Assembly (NCBI GenBank): GCA_963576565.1
Contig: OY755039.1
Span: forward strand, 125,968,640 to 126,032,639
Length of the DNA: 64,000 nt
Reading direction: 5' to 3'
From: Aspidapion aeneum
Taxonomy: Eukaryota > Arthropoda > Insecta > Coleoptera > Brentidae
Below the pieces are notes generated by a model. It had not been told where the DNA came from. It searched no databases and saw only the letters and a program-made list of their open reading frames with translations. This document shows, piece by piece, positions 41,916 through 53,151 of this stretch. Position numbers and translations under genes: made by a program. Numbering within the stretch: position 1 is the first letter of the stretch; each line of letters opens with the position of its first letter.

Positions 41916-44373
41916 CTTCCATTGATTTTTTCCTGCATCTGCTTTAGTGTGTTATGCAACATCAAAGCATCTGACTTTCTCTCTTCCAAAGCTCTACTCT
42001 CTCCTGATTCTGGTGAAGTCTCCTTTTCTGCATCGTCTTTCTTAGCCTCTGGCGTTTTAGGATTGGTAAATCTTTGTTTTTGTGAAGATGGCATAATCGT
42101 TTTACTCGAGACAGAAGGTTGATTATTATTTTCGGACATGCTTAATCTTTGTGAGGATCTTCTACCGCGAGGTCTCTTATTTTGAACTTTGTTTTTTTCA
42201 GCATTTCTCAGTTTAATCAGCAATTTTTGGTATTCTATTTGTTTGTTTTTGGGTAATAATTTTACAGCAGAATTTGGCACTCTGTTGTTGGTTCTGTTTA
42301 TAGGAGTCAAATTTATCTTTTTAGCCCCACTTACCAGATTGCGTGTGACGATAATATTCTCTACATTTTTAGGACTCGTAACTTCTGTAACAGGAAGTTG
42401 TGCTGTTATTATATTTGTATATTTTTCAGATTTTTTTTCGGCTTCTACTTTTGCCCGCTGTTCTCTTAGAAATCTATCAACAGAACTTTCTATCATAGAA
42501 AATGTATCAATTGAACTTTCTGTAAAAGGAGGAATAACAGCGGGCGCCAAAGCTCGTTGTTTTTGTAAAAATGTGTTAACTGATCTCTCTATTGATGGAG
42601 TTACAACTAATGGCGTTTGTTTTTCTTTTAATAGTTTCTCAGCGGAACTTTCTATTACAGAAGAAATGGCAACTGGTGGGGAAGATTTATTTTCAATGGC
42701 AACATCAGTGCATAAATTAGTCCTAGGACTTAACTTTTCAGAAGTAGAACTGTGTATTTTATTTTTCAATGGCACTAAGACTTCCAAAGAAGGAACAGAT
42801 TTATTTTCCATATTTATACCCGTTTTTGAAATAGTGTTTGAACTTAAGTTTTCAGATATAGGCACAATATTGGAGCCTGTATTTAATTTAACTACAGAAG
42901 AAAATTTTACATTATCAAAAACTGAACTTTTTAAAATATTATCTCTGGGTTGCGCTATATTATCAATTTCGGCCGGCGCTGAATCAGCCTTAGGGGTCTT
43001 TTCTGTTGCTTTGTCTCTTGACTTTAAAACAGGTGTATTTTGAACGTTTGGATCAATTGCATTAGCCACTTGACTAATTTTTTCAGTGGTTTTTGTTATG
43101 TTAGAATCAGTCATACATCTCTCGAAATGTTGTGTGGAAAATAAATCATCTTCAGTATCTGAATCAGAGTTGACATTAATGATAAGTGGTTTGACTTTTG
43201 GTAAATGTATTCTTTTGTCAATTTTGTTTTGTGGAAATTTCATCTTTGCAAGGCTAGGTGGTTTTTTAATTTCTTTAATTTTAAAAGGTTTCACTAAAGG
43301 AGGTTCTTTTATTGGTTTTATGATTACCTCATTTATAAGCCTAATATTTTTTGAATTTATAACGTTTTTTGTGGGATCAATAGCTTGACTTGCCTCTGGC
43401 ACTTTTCTCGTGATTTTGTTAGACATTGAAGCTAAAAGTAGGGCTCTTAGAACATCTTCATCTTCTTCTGGTGACTGAGGATTATTTTCATTATTTTCCT
43501 GATGCTCATTTTCAATTGGTTTGTCATGTGGCATAACATCAACATTATTTTCCTTGTTTATTTCCAATAGAGTATGTTCTGTTGCATTGGTATTATTATT
43601 TTCTTTGTTAGTTTCATTTTCTTTTATTTGATTTTGCTTTTTATCTTTGTATTTGTTTAGTAAGGCCGTTTTTAAAGCTTCCAGTCTAAGTTCTATTAAT
43701 TCACTATCAAGCTCATTATCATAATCTTTATCGTCATTTTTATCACTAGGTTCAGAGGACTGCGAGCTCAAAGAATCCTCATAAGTATTAAGGTCTGAAA
43801 TGTCCTTTTCAGTACTATCTTTGTCATGTTTTTGCTTTGAGACTTCTTCCCCAGAAGTCCCATTACTTTTGTCATTATTTGTGGGTATTTCTTTGGCAGC
43901 TAAATTTTTATCAACATCCATAGCAACTGTATCAGGTGTGACTTTGATTTCACTAGGAGCATCTGCGCTTTCATTGTCTGTTTTTTTAGACATGGCAAAA
44001 AGTTTATCTTTTAAAGTATTTTTGCTATAAGATTCTAAAGAGTTAACAGAAACGGCTGCCCTTAGCTGTTGTTGCAGTTTCTTATTTACATGAGATTCTT
44101 GAAAACCAGTTGCTATGGTTGACTTTGTTTGCTTTTTCGTTCGGTTTTTTTCATCATCATCAGTTTCACTGTCAGAATCAAGTGACTGCTTATGTGAGTG
44201 AATTTTTCTTCTCTTTCTAATATGTTTATGATGACAGTGTGAATGCCTTCTTTTCCTTGCAAGCTGAGGATCAGGAGAGAGAGAGACATCACTTATAGAT
44301 GGAGAAATATCTTCTAATTCTAATACAGGAACTCTTGAAGCAGATGAAGTGCTAGATGTAGAGGCAAGATTTT
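41916..44373 (-). CDS. ZFC3H1: ZFC3H1-like protein, first visible exon
   Basis: A pyrimidine-rich acceptor ending ATAG opens the exon at 44373 and donor GGAAG|GTGAGT closes it at 41916 (2458 bp, 818 full codons, no stop). Recognisable order: ELEDISPSISD and a basic RKRRHSHCHHKHIRKRRK stretch; SELIELRLEALKTALLNK near 43700, matching the human ELSELQLRLLALQSA block; DEDVLRALLLASMSNK near 43450; LIINVNSDSDTEDDLF near 43150; and NKQIEYQKLLIKLRNAEKNK near 42220, matching EKKIEYRLLKEEIANREK. The same four blocks in the same order identify ZFC3H1, a nuclear exosome adaptor. Near 42450-42660 a degenerate repeat IESSVDRFLREQRA occurs three or four times. The ATG at 43993 is internal; the true start is upstream. 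Confidence 0.8.
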
Positions 44374-45112
44374 CTATTTATATTGGAAAATTTAAAAAAA
44401 ATGATTTTGGGATATATTATGTATGCAGTTAATTTAACTTTTTATTAAATAAAAAATCTTGCTCAAAAAAAAAGACTAGTCTTTAAAATTAGTTATGAGT
44501 TATTCTGAATTTATGCTGAAAAAAATTAAGAAAAAAAAACTTTTACTAAGTTTTTATTTTATTTGAAAATGGCTAAAGTAAAATGTCTATTATTATAAAA
44601 ATTAGGGAAAAAACATTATAAAATTGTTAGTTTTAAAGTAAAATGATTTTAAATTGCAACATTTACTTTTAGCCTTACTTGATCCACACTGTTAAAAGTT
44701 TTTTTTGTCACTTGTTAGATAGGGAGTAGTTACTAATCCCAGTAATTCATACTTTTTTTGCTTGAATTACTATCATGAGTTATTAAAAGCAAAACTGTTT
44801 AAACATTGCAAGATACATATAGAACACATTAAAACTTAAACATTTGATATTAGGACAATACTTAAAAAATAAAAATATGAAAAGCGCCACTTTACCTAAA
44901 AAGGTCTATAATAAGGCCACTCTATTACGAAGTTCCTTACTTCGTGATATAGTGACCTTAGTCTATAAGGGTAGGCTTAAGCAGCATTTGCTACAAAAAT
45001 ATAATATATTAATAACTAACTAGTCATCTGTTTCATGTTGTTTGAAGATGTTTTGAATTTATGTTAGTGTTTTTTAAATTTGACTAGGTAATAGTTTAGA
45101 AATAAGTATGTC
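44374..45112. other. presumed intron, with an 84-bp palindrome at 44896-44979
   Basis: No exon is seen. AAGGCCACTCTATTACGAAG is mirrored by CTTCGTGATATAGTGACCTT around TTCCTTA. Confidence 0.5.
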
Positions 45113-46229
45113 TATAAAGTTAGCAGAACAACTATGGGAATTGAAAAAAATTATATGCTCATAATGTTCCGTTAATTTTCCGTAAATTAGTTGTGAAAAC
45201 AAAAAATTTGCCGTGCCCCCTTTTTTTTTAAATTGTTGTCTTGCTAACTTTACATAAAGTTAGCAGAACACCTATATAAATAATGGATTTATTTTAAAAA
45301 ATTTTAGTGTACAATTTGCCGTTAATTATCCGTAATTAGTTGTGAAAACAAAAAATTTGCCGTGCCCGTTTTAAAAAAAAATGGTGTTCAAGTTGGCACC
45401 ATTTTTTTTTAAAGGGGCACGGCAAATTTTTTCTTTTCACAACTAATTTACGGATAATTAACTGCAAATTGTAAACTAAAAATTTTTTAGATAAATATAT
45501 TGTTTCCATAGGTGTTCTGCTAACTTTATATAAAGTTAGCAAAACACCATTTTTTTTTTAACAGGCACGGCAAATTATTATCTTGAAATTTTTGTAGCCC
45601 TATTAACCCTATATTTTGAATAGGGAAAGTGGGTCTAGTGATACCTTGTTTTGAAGCTCTCTTGAATATCTTTACAACCGTGTAAAAATTTCGAAAATCC
45701 ATCTATTAATTTTTAAAATATTTGCTTTCAAATTTAACATGGAATGACAAAATAAAAATTAAATCCGAAAAATATAAAATTCCAATTAAATTTTTATTTT
45801 ATCAGTCCATGATAAATTTGAAAGTTTGAAGGCAATTATCTCAAAAATTATTGGATAGATTTTTGAAATTTGTACACGGTTGTAAGGACATTCAAAAGGC
45901 CTTCAAAACAAGGTATCACTAGACCCACTTTCCCTATTCAAAATATAGGGGTACCCCTCGAAGGTTGTACGTGCTACAGAAATTTCAAGATGGCCAAAAA
46001 GTGTCCCCCCCGCAAACAAAATCGACATGTCTCGGCATTTTTAAAAATTTTCAGCAGTTCTCGAGAAATCCCGGGTGGAAAGTTTTAAATGGGACACAGT
46101 GTATAAAGTTAGCAGAACACCATTAAAAAAAAAGGGCATGGCAAATTTTTTGTTTTTACAACTAATTTACGGATAATTAACAGCAAATTATGAGCATTTA
46201 ATTTCCAATGTTGTTCTGCTAACTTTATA
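45113..46229. mobile_element. concatenated palindromic MITE family R (TATAAAGTTAGCAGAACA)
   Basis: Four units abut: A 45113-45254, B 45253-45530, C 45529-45575 (truncated) and D 46097-46229. Ends read TATAAAGTTAGCAGAACACC and the mirror GGTGTTCTGCTAACTTTATA, and neighbours share the TA. Unit B is itself a palindrome: AATTTGCCGTGCCCG and GGGGCACGGCAAATT mirror around GTTCAAGTTGGCACC. Unit C is interrupted by the family F foldback. Confidence 0.8.
45577..46105. mobile_element. family F foldback element inserted among the R units
   Basis: The left arm has TTGAATAGGGAAAGTGGGTC and GATACCTTGTTTTGAAG. The right arm is the mirror with CAAAACAAGGTATCACTAGA and CCCACTTTCCCTATTCAAAA, ending near TGGGACACAGTGTATA. 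The left arm lacks its outer part, which is present at 10759-10900. The 72-codon frame at 45870-46088 lies in the arm. Confidence 0.75.
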
Positions 46230-47010
46230 TACATGAAATAAGTGCTAAACATAAACTATTTTAACAATAATTGACATTTTAACTCTCTTATTTTATTTTT
46301 AATTTGTTTTGTCTGTATATAAAATTTCAAAAAACCATGTTAGTTAAATTTTAATTCTATTTTGTCTTTGTTATCACATTTTCTGTGACATTTTGGGGTT
46401 TTATATGTTTTTTTTTTAATTGTATAGGACTTTTTTCATTTCTTGATCTTAGTATTTTTTGTTTTTTATTTATTTATATTTTACTATTAGATAGGTAATT
46501 TTGAGGAGGAATTCATTTTGGCAATACATGCACAAATTTGGCTCACATTAATGTTGATTATATTTAAAATTTGTCATTGAAATTTTCTCATGGTTGTGGT
46601 AGACAGGCAAATTACATTAATATTCAGTATTTACATTATTGTGTACAATAGTTTCGTTCCATCATCCTGTTGGACATCATAAAACTGTATTGGACATCCA
46701 AATGCGTGTGCAATGCAATAAGAAAACTGTTTTGAAACTGTTTTGGTTAGATAGAACGATCAAATAACTAGTCTAAAAAACGAATGCTGTTGGCGTAGTG
46801 ACCGATTTACTTTAGTCATGTGATCTGAAGAGAGTTGAATTGAAAGTCACATGGAAGAAAGTGTAGGTTTCGTCGGCTCGCGTAAATGTAGATTAAAGGC
46901 AAAGCATGAACTCAAGAGCTCTACATTAAAGTTGCACACAGAAAAAAGAGATTTGTGAATTACTTGGCCAAATTGCTTAATGTATGTAAATTTTGTTTAA
47001 AAAAATTATG
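46230..47010. other. presumed intron or intergenic, nothing recognised
   Basis: T-rich up to 46500, then mixed. No exon or repeat structure seen. Confidence 0.35.
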
Positions 47011-47018
47011 GCCACACT

Positions 47019-48170
47019 CATTGGCGTAGCTAGGGGGGCCAGGGGGGGCCTGCCCCCCCCCCCCTAAAGTCCCTCAGGCCCCCCTAAGATATTTTAGGCC
47101 TCCCCTACCGACTACTAGTAAAAGAACATGACGCTGAAAATACATACTTTTCTATTATTATTCGGGAAATATTCAAATACGCTTTAAAATCATTCAGATA
47201 ATGTTTACATTTCAGGAAAAAGCCCTTGTCTTGCGGAATTAGGCTTTTTCTCTTTAAATTATCGGTAACTTTTCTGCACTTATGCAATTTCCCGAAAATA
47301 TTTTTTAAATTTAAACATAATGCATATTGAATATTTCATATATATTGGCGACATCTTGTAAAATATTATAGAAGTGTAAGTTAAATTTCGCATTTAATAA
47401 AGACAGCGACCTTTGCCCCTGTTTCCGAAATCGGGTTGTAGATGTCGTAAGGTTATAAAAGACCTTTTTAAACTGTTTTTCTAAAATAAATATAATAATC
47501 TTTTTATGGAAATTTTCCGATTTTGGTGACAATTTCATAACCATTTTCATATTAAGTTTTCCCACGTCGTTAAATGGAATAAATTCGTCGAGCAACACCG
47601 GGAAATTTTTAATATTAATACTTCTGCTCTAAGAGCAGAAATGACCGTTTTAAAGAATTGTATTTTTCGGTTAAATCAAACTGTTGGTCATGATTCTATC
47701 AAACAACATATAGCAGAAAACACCTATCCAAACCTCTACCAACTTTTTAAAGTTGCGAGTATTCTTCCAATTTCAAGTGCAACTTGCGAGAGGCCTTTCT
47801 CTGCCACGATGAGAGTTTTTAATTGACTTAGAACAACTATGACTCAAGAGAGACACTCAGGTTTGTCATTGTTATTCATAGAAAAAGATGTTGAGGTCGA
47901 CTTAGACAGTGTGGTAGACGCTTTCAGTCAGCGACGTAGAAAACTTTCTTTGTAGAATTGCTGAATTACATACTTCCTGTGTATACATATAAACAAGTTG
48001 GTAAATGTATTATTAAATTTGTTATATTAAAATATTAGAACATTTAATGCGCGTATTTTTTTTTATTCATTGCACACTTTGCACGACTCTTTAAAACCTA
48101 TGTTTGCTTTTTGTTCAAGATAGACCGGGGCCACGGCCCCCCCTGAAAAGTAAGGCTAGGTACGCCAATG
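47019..48170 (+). mobile_element. hAT element, internally deleted, with 8-bp TSD
   Basis: Ends CATTGGCGTAGCTAGG and CTAGGTACGCCAATG are inverted copies, flanked by GCCACACT at 47011-47018 and 48171-48178. Subterminal poly-G/poly-C runs (GGGGGGCC, GGCCCCCCC) lie at both ends. The 1152-bp element keeps only the 3' part of a transposase. Confidence 0.95.
47641..47955 (+). pseudogene. hAT transposase C-terminal dimerisation domain, broken
   Basis: YPNLYQLFKVASILPISSAT, CERPFSATMRV, a TGA stop at 47824-47826, then LRTTMTQERHSGLSLLFIEK and VVDAFSQRRRKLSL ending at TAG 47953-47955. This is the hATC domain (ZMYM/repressor-of-PKR-inhibitor-like group), which dimerises hAT transposases. The DDE core and BED finger are deleted, and the reading upstream of 47641 is broken. 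Confidence 0.9.
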
Positions 48171-48178
48171 GCCACACT

Positions 48179-49064
48179 AAGTAGTTTTATTTCTTACATT
48201 TTTTAAAAAATTACATATGATTATCAGAATATATTTTTAATTTTAGTTTTTTAAAATGCAGATAAAATTACATTAATTTAATTTATATTCACAAACTATA
48301 TACCACTATAGGCTGCCTAATAAACTAAATATACTAAAAACTCAAACAAACTTGCATTAGCACATATTTTTGGGTGAAACTTGTGAAAAAATATTTATTT
48401 TTTGTAGTCACAAGTTTTAAGTGAAATTTAAATATTTATTTATTTGTATTTTGTAATTTGATTTTTACAAAATATTTGTGATATTACGTAAATATTATAG
48501 AAAGCCTCATTTTTAGGAAATATAGATTGTGGTACTTCTAAGATGTTAAAAAACTCACATTTTGTAGCTTGTACTTTGGAGGGTATTTATAGTTTATGAC
48601 TTTTTGTTATTTAAGAACCACCAGAGCTGTAAGTAAGACAAAATTTCAGAGAAGGTTTAAAAAATTTGCATATATATTGTGCAATTTTGATTACCCAGGT
48701 GATGTAAACAAGTAAATTAAAATTTACATACAATTTTTCCAGTGCAACATATGATAAACACAGACAAAGACAAGTGAAACATTTCTAATGCTCCTGTCCT
48801 CAGTCCTAGTATGTCAGAGGAGTCAGAAACTGGTATAAGTGGCATGTTGGAATGAAAAACTGACTGTCCAACAAAAGTACAACATAACCCATAGACAAAA
48901 AGGTGCTAGTAAATTCCCCCTAAAGTAATTTTCTATTTTTATAACTATGTAATGTGTACCTATATTTTGACCTTGTATTTATATTGACATTGTACCTACT
49001 GATTAGCATTGCTAGATAAAAAATTTAATAATAATACAGAATTTGACCAGTCATGTGAACTTAC
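48179..49064. other. presumed intron or intergenic, nothing recognised
   Basis: AT-rich, no repeats identified. A strong minus-strand splice donor lies at its right edge. Confidence 0.35.
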
Positions 49065-49088
49065 CTGGCCAACTGTAGCTGTCATCAG
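49065..49088 (-). other. possible end of an upstream ZFC3H1-like exon
   Basis: On the minus strand TACAGTTGGCCAG|GTAAGTTC is a near-consensus donor. Read as DDSYSWP plus one base, its phase fits the acceptor at 44373. Only 24 bases are visible because a non-LTR tail abuts at 49089, and no acceptor is seen. Low confidence. Confidence 0.3.
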
Positions 49089-50130
49089 GTTTAGTTTAGT
49101 TTATTTATTGGTAAAGTATTACACAATATGTGCTTTTACAAGTCATAAATAGAAATTTAAAAAAAGAAAATACTACAAAAATATGCATCTAAAAAAAAGA
49201 GCTTATTTAAAATTTAAAATATGAAATAACATAACCTGACAGTGAAAAGATTATACATAAACAATTAAAAAAAAATAATAATACAGTATAACCCTGATTA
49301 TCCGTGCTCCACGGGACCGGACGAGGCACGGATAAGTGAAAAGCATGGATAATCCGAACATTCATTTATTACATGCTACATACATATTATGTATATATAC
49401 TCAAAATATGACAGAAAAAAAAAGATCCCATAAGTTCAAACTAAGTTTATATGTATGTATTGCATAAAAAGATAACAGAACAAAAAATATAATTCTACAT
49501 AAGGTTTTGGCCGAGTGATTTCCGGTAACGCTATTTCGATAGAACTTCAAAAACACAATTTAGATGATGGGAAATCATAGCACGGATAATCCGCAGCCCG
49601 GATAATCCGCGCACGGATAATCGGGGTTCTACTGTAGTACAAAAAGGAAATATCACAAAATTATGCATCTCAAAAAAAAGAGCCTATTTAAAATATAAAA
49701 TAACATAACCTGACAGCAAAAAGACTAATACATGATTCAAATTTGGTGACAGACATACAAATCAAAACATACATCTTAAAGGTTAAAATCACTCCCCAAG
49801 TACTCGTTGAAGGAATCGAAGGCATTTTTTACTTTAAATTTAAAGTGATTTGTAGCTAAATTTTTTTCCTCTGTTGGTAAGGCATTAAAAAATTTGATCC
49901 CAAAGTGATCAGTACCTCTTCTTGTTCTTTGCAGTCTGTGGTAGCTGGGAACCAGGTTGTCTCTATTCCTGGTGGAATAGGAATGAATATCACTATGTGC
50001 TGCAAAACTTTCTTGGTTTGTAACGTGTCATTTTTACGTTTAAGGCAAACGTTACATATTTGTTTATTTAGGTAAATAATCAAGGCTCTTCGACTCGTCT
50101 TTCTGTACACAAATTAAGGGTATTTTATAG
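49089..50130 (-). mobile_element. CR1/Jockey-like non-LTR element, 3' end only
   Basis: The minus strand ends in AATAAATAAACTAAACTAAAC tandem tail units (the repeated word is TAAAC). Upstream, 49790-50010 reads SDIHSYSTRNRDNLVPSYHR, then RTRRGTDHFGIKFFNALPTE and a stop after the closing NEYLGSDFNL, the C-terminus of such elements. About 100 bases of 3' UTR (ATGCATCT...CATAACCTGACAG) occur twice, at 49180-49245 and 49665-49725, on either side of the pogo-type MITE. 5'-truncated. Confidence 0.75.
49285..49637. mobile_element. pogo-type MITE in the non-LTR 3' UTR
   Basis: TACAGTATAACCCTGATTAT plus CCGTGC at the left and GCACGGATAATCGGGGTTCT plus ACTGTA at the right are inverted, with TA at the edges. 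A second GGATAATCCG pair occurs inside each end. Confidence 0.8.
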
Positions 50131-50968
50131 AGCTAGGTTTGGAGGTTATATAGTGTCCAGAAAGTTACCTTATAAAGGAGGAATTCCATCGAATTACTGT
50201 GGACACTGCGCACATCGTATTATTTGGGCATCGTAATTGGAACTTGAGATCACAGGTTTCGGGAAAAATCACATAAAAACTTGATTGTTTTGTTTATCTG
50301 TAAAATTTCGTAATTTTCTTTGACGTTCATGAAAATAAACAGCTGTTCTGCTGGGGAATGGCGGCGTTGCCGCATCACAAATGGTTTCAGTAACAGGAAG
50401 AAAACATTTCATTCGCTTATGTTTATTTTCGAGGATATTGGGACAATGACTTCTCTTCCGAACCTCTTTTTCTTCACGAATTAACTAGTTTTTGTACCAC
50501 GAAGACATATTTAGGTCCACGGTTTGACCAGGAACAACCGAGGCTCCGCCCGCTGTGATATCTTTATTACTTTGATAAGGAGAAGATAAAATAAATACGA
50601 GTTATGCACTTTTGTAAATTGGAGATAAACGAGGGATAAAAACCAAGACTAAAAGAATAAACGAAATCGTGTGAGTTAACATCTGAACACTCTTGTGCCG
50701 AGTTTAAGCAGTAGTTCAGTGTGTATTTTTAGGTTCAAGTTCAGAAACAACTTTATTAATGTAAAAATGTTTTACAAAAATGGCGTCAAACCATATGAAT
50801 CTTAGAGAAAACATATATAAAGAGCAAAGGAAACTTTTGACTAAAACTGTAACTAAAATACAACTAAATTCTACACTTAGTATAGCTTTACTCATATGGG
50901 AATTGGTTGAGTGTTCGAATATTCCTGGGTTTGATGCATGCTCTGATCTCCAGTAATTGATTTTACAG
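50131..50968. other. intergenic or intron, nothing recognised
   Basis: Mixed composition, no repeats or exons I can support before 50969. Confidence 0.35.
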
Positions 50969-51044
50969 TTGATGGTTTCAATGCTGAGCTTCTTATAGTC
51001 CGGCTGGTTATTTTCCTCCTACTTGCTATGCTGGCGGGGGTCCG
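50969..51044 (+). CDS. unrecognised membrane protein, exon A
   Basis: Between acceptor TTGATTTTACAG and donor GTCCG|GTAGGC lies a 76-bp frame reading DGFNAELLIVRLVIFLLLAM then LAGV. It starts after the first base of a codon and ends after the second, which fits the next exon. The hydrophobic run is a probable membrane segment. I do not recognise the family; upstream exons were not found. Confidence 0.45.
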
Positions 51045-51384
51045 GTAGGCAAATGTTCGGTCTAAGTATGGAGTGTCTCGATGTCCTTGTTATAAAAATT
51101 TCAACGGTGGAAATAGATCCGACAACACCTCATGCGCAGGGTACGGAAGTATTAGTGTATTTCATCATTGGTTAGTTTGAAAACCGCGGGTTTTTTTCTC
51201 CAGGCTCTCAAACCGAAGTTAGGGATTTTTCGGCGAGAGCGTTTTTTTATAAATAGGTTTGCATCCTTATTTGAATTTAACCGGGAAAATTAGGTTGGTA
51301 CTGTCCCCACCAAATCTACGAACGATTTCCGGCAACTTAATTTTTTTGTGTTCTTGACAAAGTGTCTTTTCTCTTTTCCTAAAG

Positions 51385-51572
51385 AATTTTGGCTGGGCTG
51401 GTGGCCGTCGCCATTGTTTTTGTGGTTATTGGCACTTATTGGCACTGCAGTAGTTGCAGATTATACCAAAGACGGTATAACTGTGAGCCGTCGTTGTTTA
51501 GGCGAAGTGACGCTCACATCCTCTGAGAGGAATTTAAGGCGGCCTACGCCATCTCTACGGGAAAGAAGCGTG
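51385..51572 (+). CDS. unrecognised membrane protein, exon B, with in-frame TGA
   Basis: Acceptor TCTTTTCCTAAAG and donor CGTG|GTAAGT bound 188 bp. In the frame set by exon A it reads ILAGLVAVAIVFVVIGTYWH (membrane segment), CSSCRLYQRRYN, SLFRRSDAHIL, a TGA at 51524-51526, then EEFKAAYAISTGKKR. A single C-to-T change from CGA would explain the stop. A second open frame through this exon (WLGWWPSPLFLWLLAL) is also hydrophobic but does not fit exon A's phase. Confidence 0.45.
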
Positions 51573-51756
51573 GTAAGTTGGATTTTTTAAAAAAAAATTT
51601 GAATTCCTCAAGACAATATTTGCCTCCCAAATTGTAATTAGTGTTCGTGTGAAGTGTGATTTTTCTGCAAAAGACGTGTTTTGGAGTTTTTCTAATATAT
51701 TTTTTTAAACCACGTTTTGGATAACAACTATATATTGTTTTCTACTTTGGTTACAG

Positions 51757-51827
51757 CCCGTCCATTCCATCGACGGGACAGTTTTGCTGGTGGAACGAGG
51801 TTCGAGCCAGTTGTAACCCTGGGAAAG
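51757..51827 (+). CDS. unrecognised membrane protein, exon C
   Basis: Acceptor TTTGGTTACAG and donor GGGAAAG|GTACGA bound 71 bp reading RPFHRRDSFAGGTRFEPVVT then LGK in the frame of exon B. It is basic and presumably cytoplasmic. Phase fits exactly on both sides. Confidence 0.45.
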
Positions 51828-51964
51828 GTACGAAAGGGTTATTTTAGTTCATCTGTTGAAATCTGCTTTATTTTATTGAGTCGACATCGTGATTTAAGTT
51901 ACTCGTTGTAGGGGAACCTCGTGCAAAACCGACGAAGGAAACTGAAATATTTCATTTTCCACAG

Positions 51965-52045
51965 GGTTTTACGCTCGGGCAAGGATCCAACATTTTTCAC
52001 GACCATGTGCTAGATAATCAGCAGGGGAGGCGCGGGCAGAACTAG
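51965..52045 (+). CDS. unrecognised membrane protein, last coding exon D
   Basis: Acceptor ATTTTCCACAG starts a frame GFTLGQGSNIFHDHVLDNQQ then GRRGQN and TAG at 52043-52045. An alternative acceptor at 51911 (CGTTGTAG) would give a different, basic C-terminus. A polyadenylation signal follows at 52097. Confidence 0.4.
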   Translation, partial: GFTLGQGSNIFHDHVLDNQQGRRGQN

Positions 52046-52096
52046 GACCGGTGCAGCAGGGAGAATGTCAGAAAACCAACAACCCTTTCAGGTTTA

Positions 52097-52102
52097 AATA
52101 AA
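52097..52102 (+). terminator. polyadenylation signal AATAAA
   Basis: AATAAA about 50 bases after the exon D stop codon, the expected place for the end of this gene. Confidence 0.45.
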
Positions 52103-53151
52103 ACACCAACAACTCATAAAATAACCAAGGACCAAGGTAGGAGTTTCTTCAATTTCACGCAAACAACCATTTTTTTTAGATATAATTTTTTTTCACATAA
52201 ATCTTCAATATAATTTAGACATAATCTTTTGATATAAATTTTTAACATAATTTAGACGTAATCTTTCATATATAATTTTTCACAGTGTAATTTCAACATT
52301 GCTTGTAAACGCAAGGTAACGGTATGACGTCATGACCACAATTTTACGGCATATTTACTAAATTGACTTGTTTCCTTCATTCCATTTATTTAAGACAATT
52401 TCTCCTGTGAAATTTGGAGTGCCTTGCTATTTTGGCCCGAACTTGTTTCATTTTTTTTTTATTTAGCATATTTCATGTTTCCATTCTTAATTTTCCTTTT
52501 TTTTCAACCCACATTTGAAATATACAAGATGAACTAAATTTTTGTGTTATTTGTACAGCCCCATGACAAAAGAGAGATGAGGTTATATTTTTTAGCGGTT
52601 TCCTTACATTGTTTCACCTCATGGGGTTGATCTCGGACTGGGTTGCTGTCTCATTTTACCCAACGTAGAATGATGACAGCGGATATTTGGTCCAGACCTC
52701 CCCTATGACGGAATGATTTTGGAAGTGTTTTTTTACGATCATTTATATAATGAAGTCTTACACTACTGACTCAAATGTAGGTACACTGTGACCTGTTGGA
52801 AATGTGCATCTACCTATAAAGAACTTTCTATTTGTGTCATTTTGATTCATTTAGGAATCTTTTAGAATTTTATTTTGTTTATTAGTGCATTTTTTTTGGT
52901 TTTTTTTTAATTACACAAATACTCTGGAAGCCTCGGAAGTAGGTAGAGTTTCATTGTTTGGCTACAACGTTTGAGTTGAACTGTATTTTAATTAAGATCT
53001 TTTTTGTAAAACGTTGGTATTAAAACACTGTGGCGCTTAAAATTTTCTTATTTCTGAACCCCCCTTCTCCACTGTATAAAAGTTACCGGGCATATCAATG
53101 TTTTACCTAGCTGGAAAATACAGTTCTGCTTCCAGATATTTGTTAATTATT
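52103..53151 (+). other. T-rich non-coding stretch
   Basis: Start of a long T/G-skewed tract. Contains a TGACGTCA box at 52325-52332. No gene. Confidence 0.4.

Noticed and set aside
42189..43043. 284-codon plus-strand frame
   Set aside because: It is antisense to the ZFC3H1-like exon, whose splice sites and conserved blocks lie on the minus strand.
47105..47598. Minus-strand frames of 60 and 95 codons
   Set aside because: They lie antisense in the hAT element whose transposase remnant is on the plus strand, and carry no motifs.
51790..51810. GGTTCGAGCC, a tRNA B-box-like word
   Set aside because: No A box, cloverleaf or acceptor stem around it; it lies inside exon C of the membrane protein candidate.
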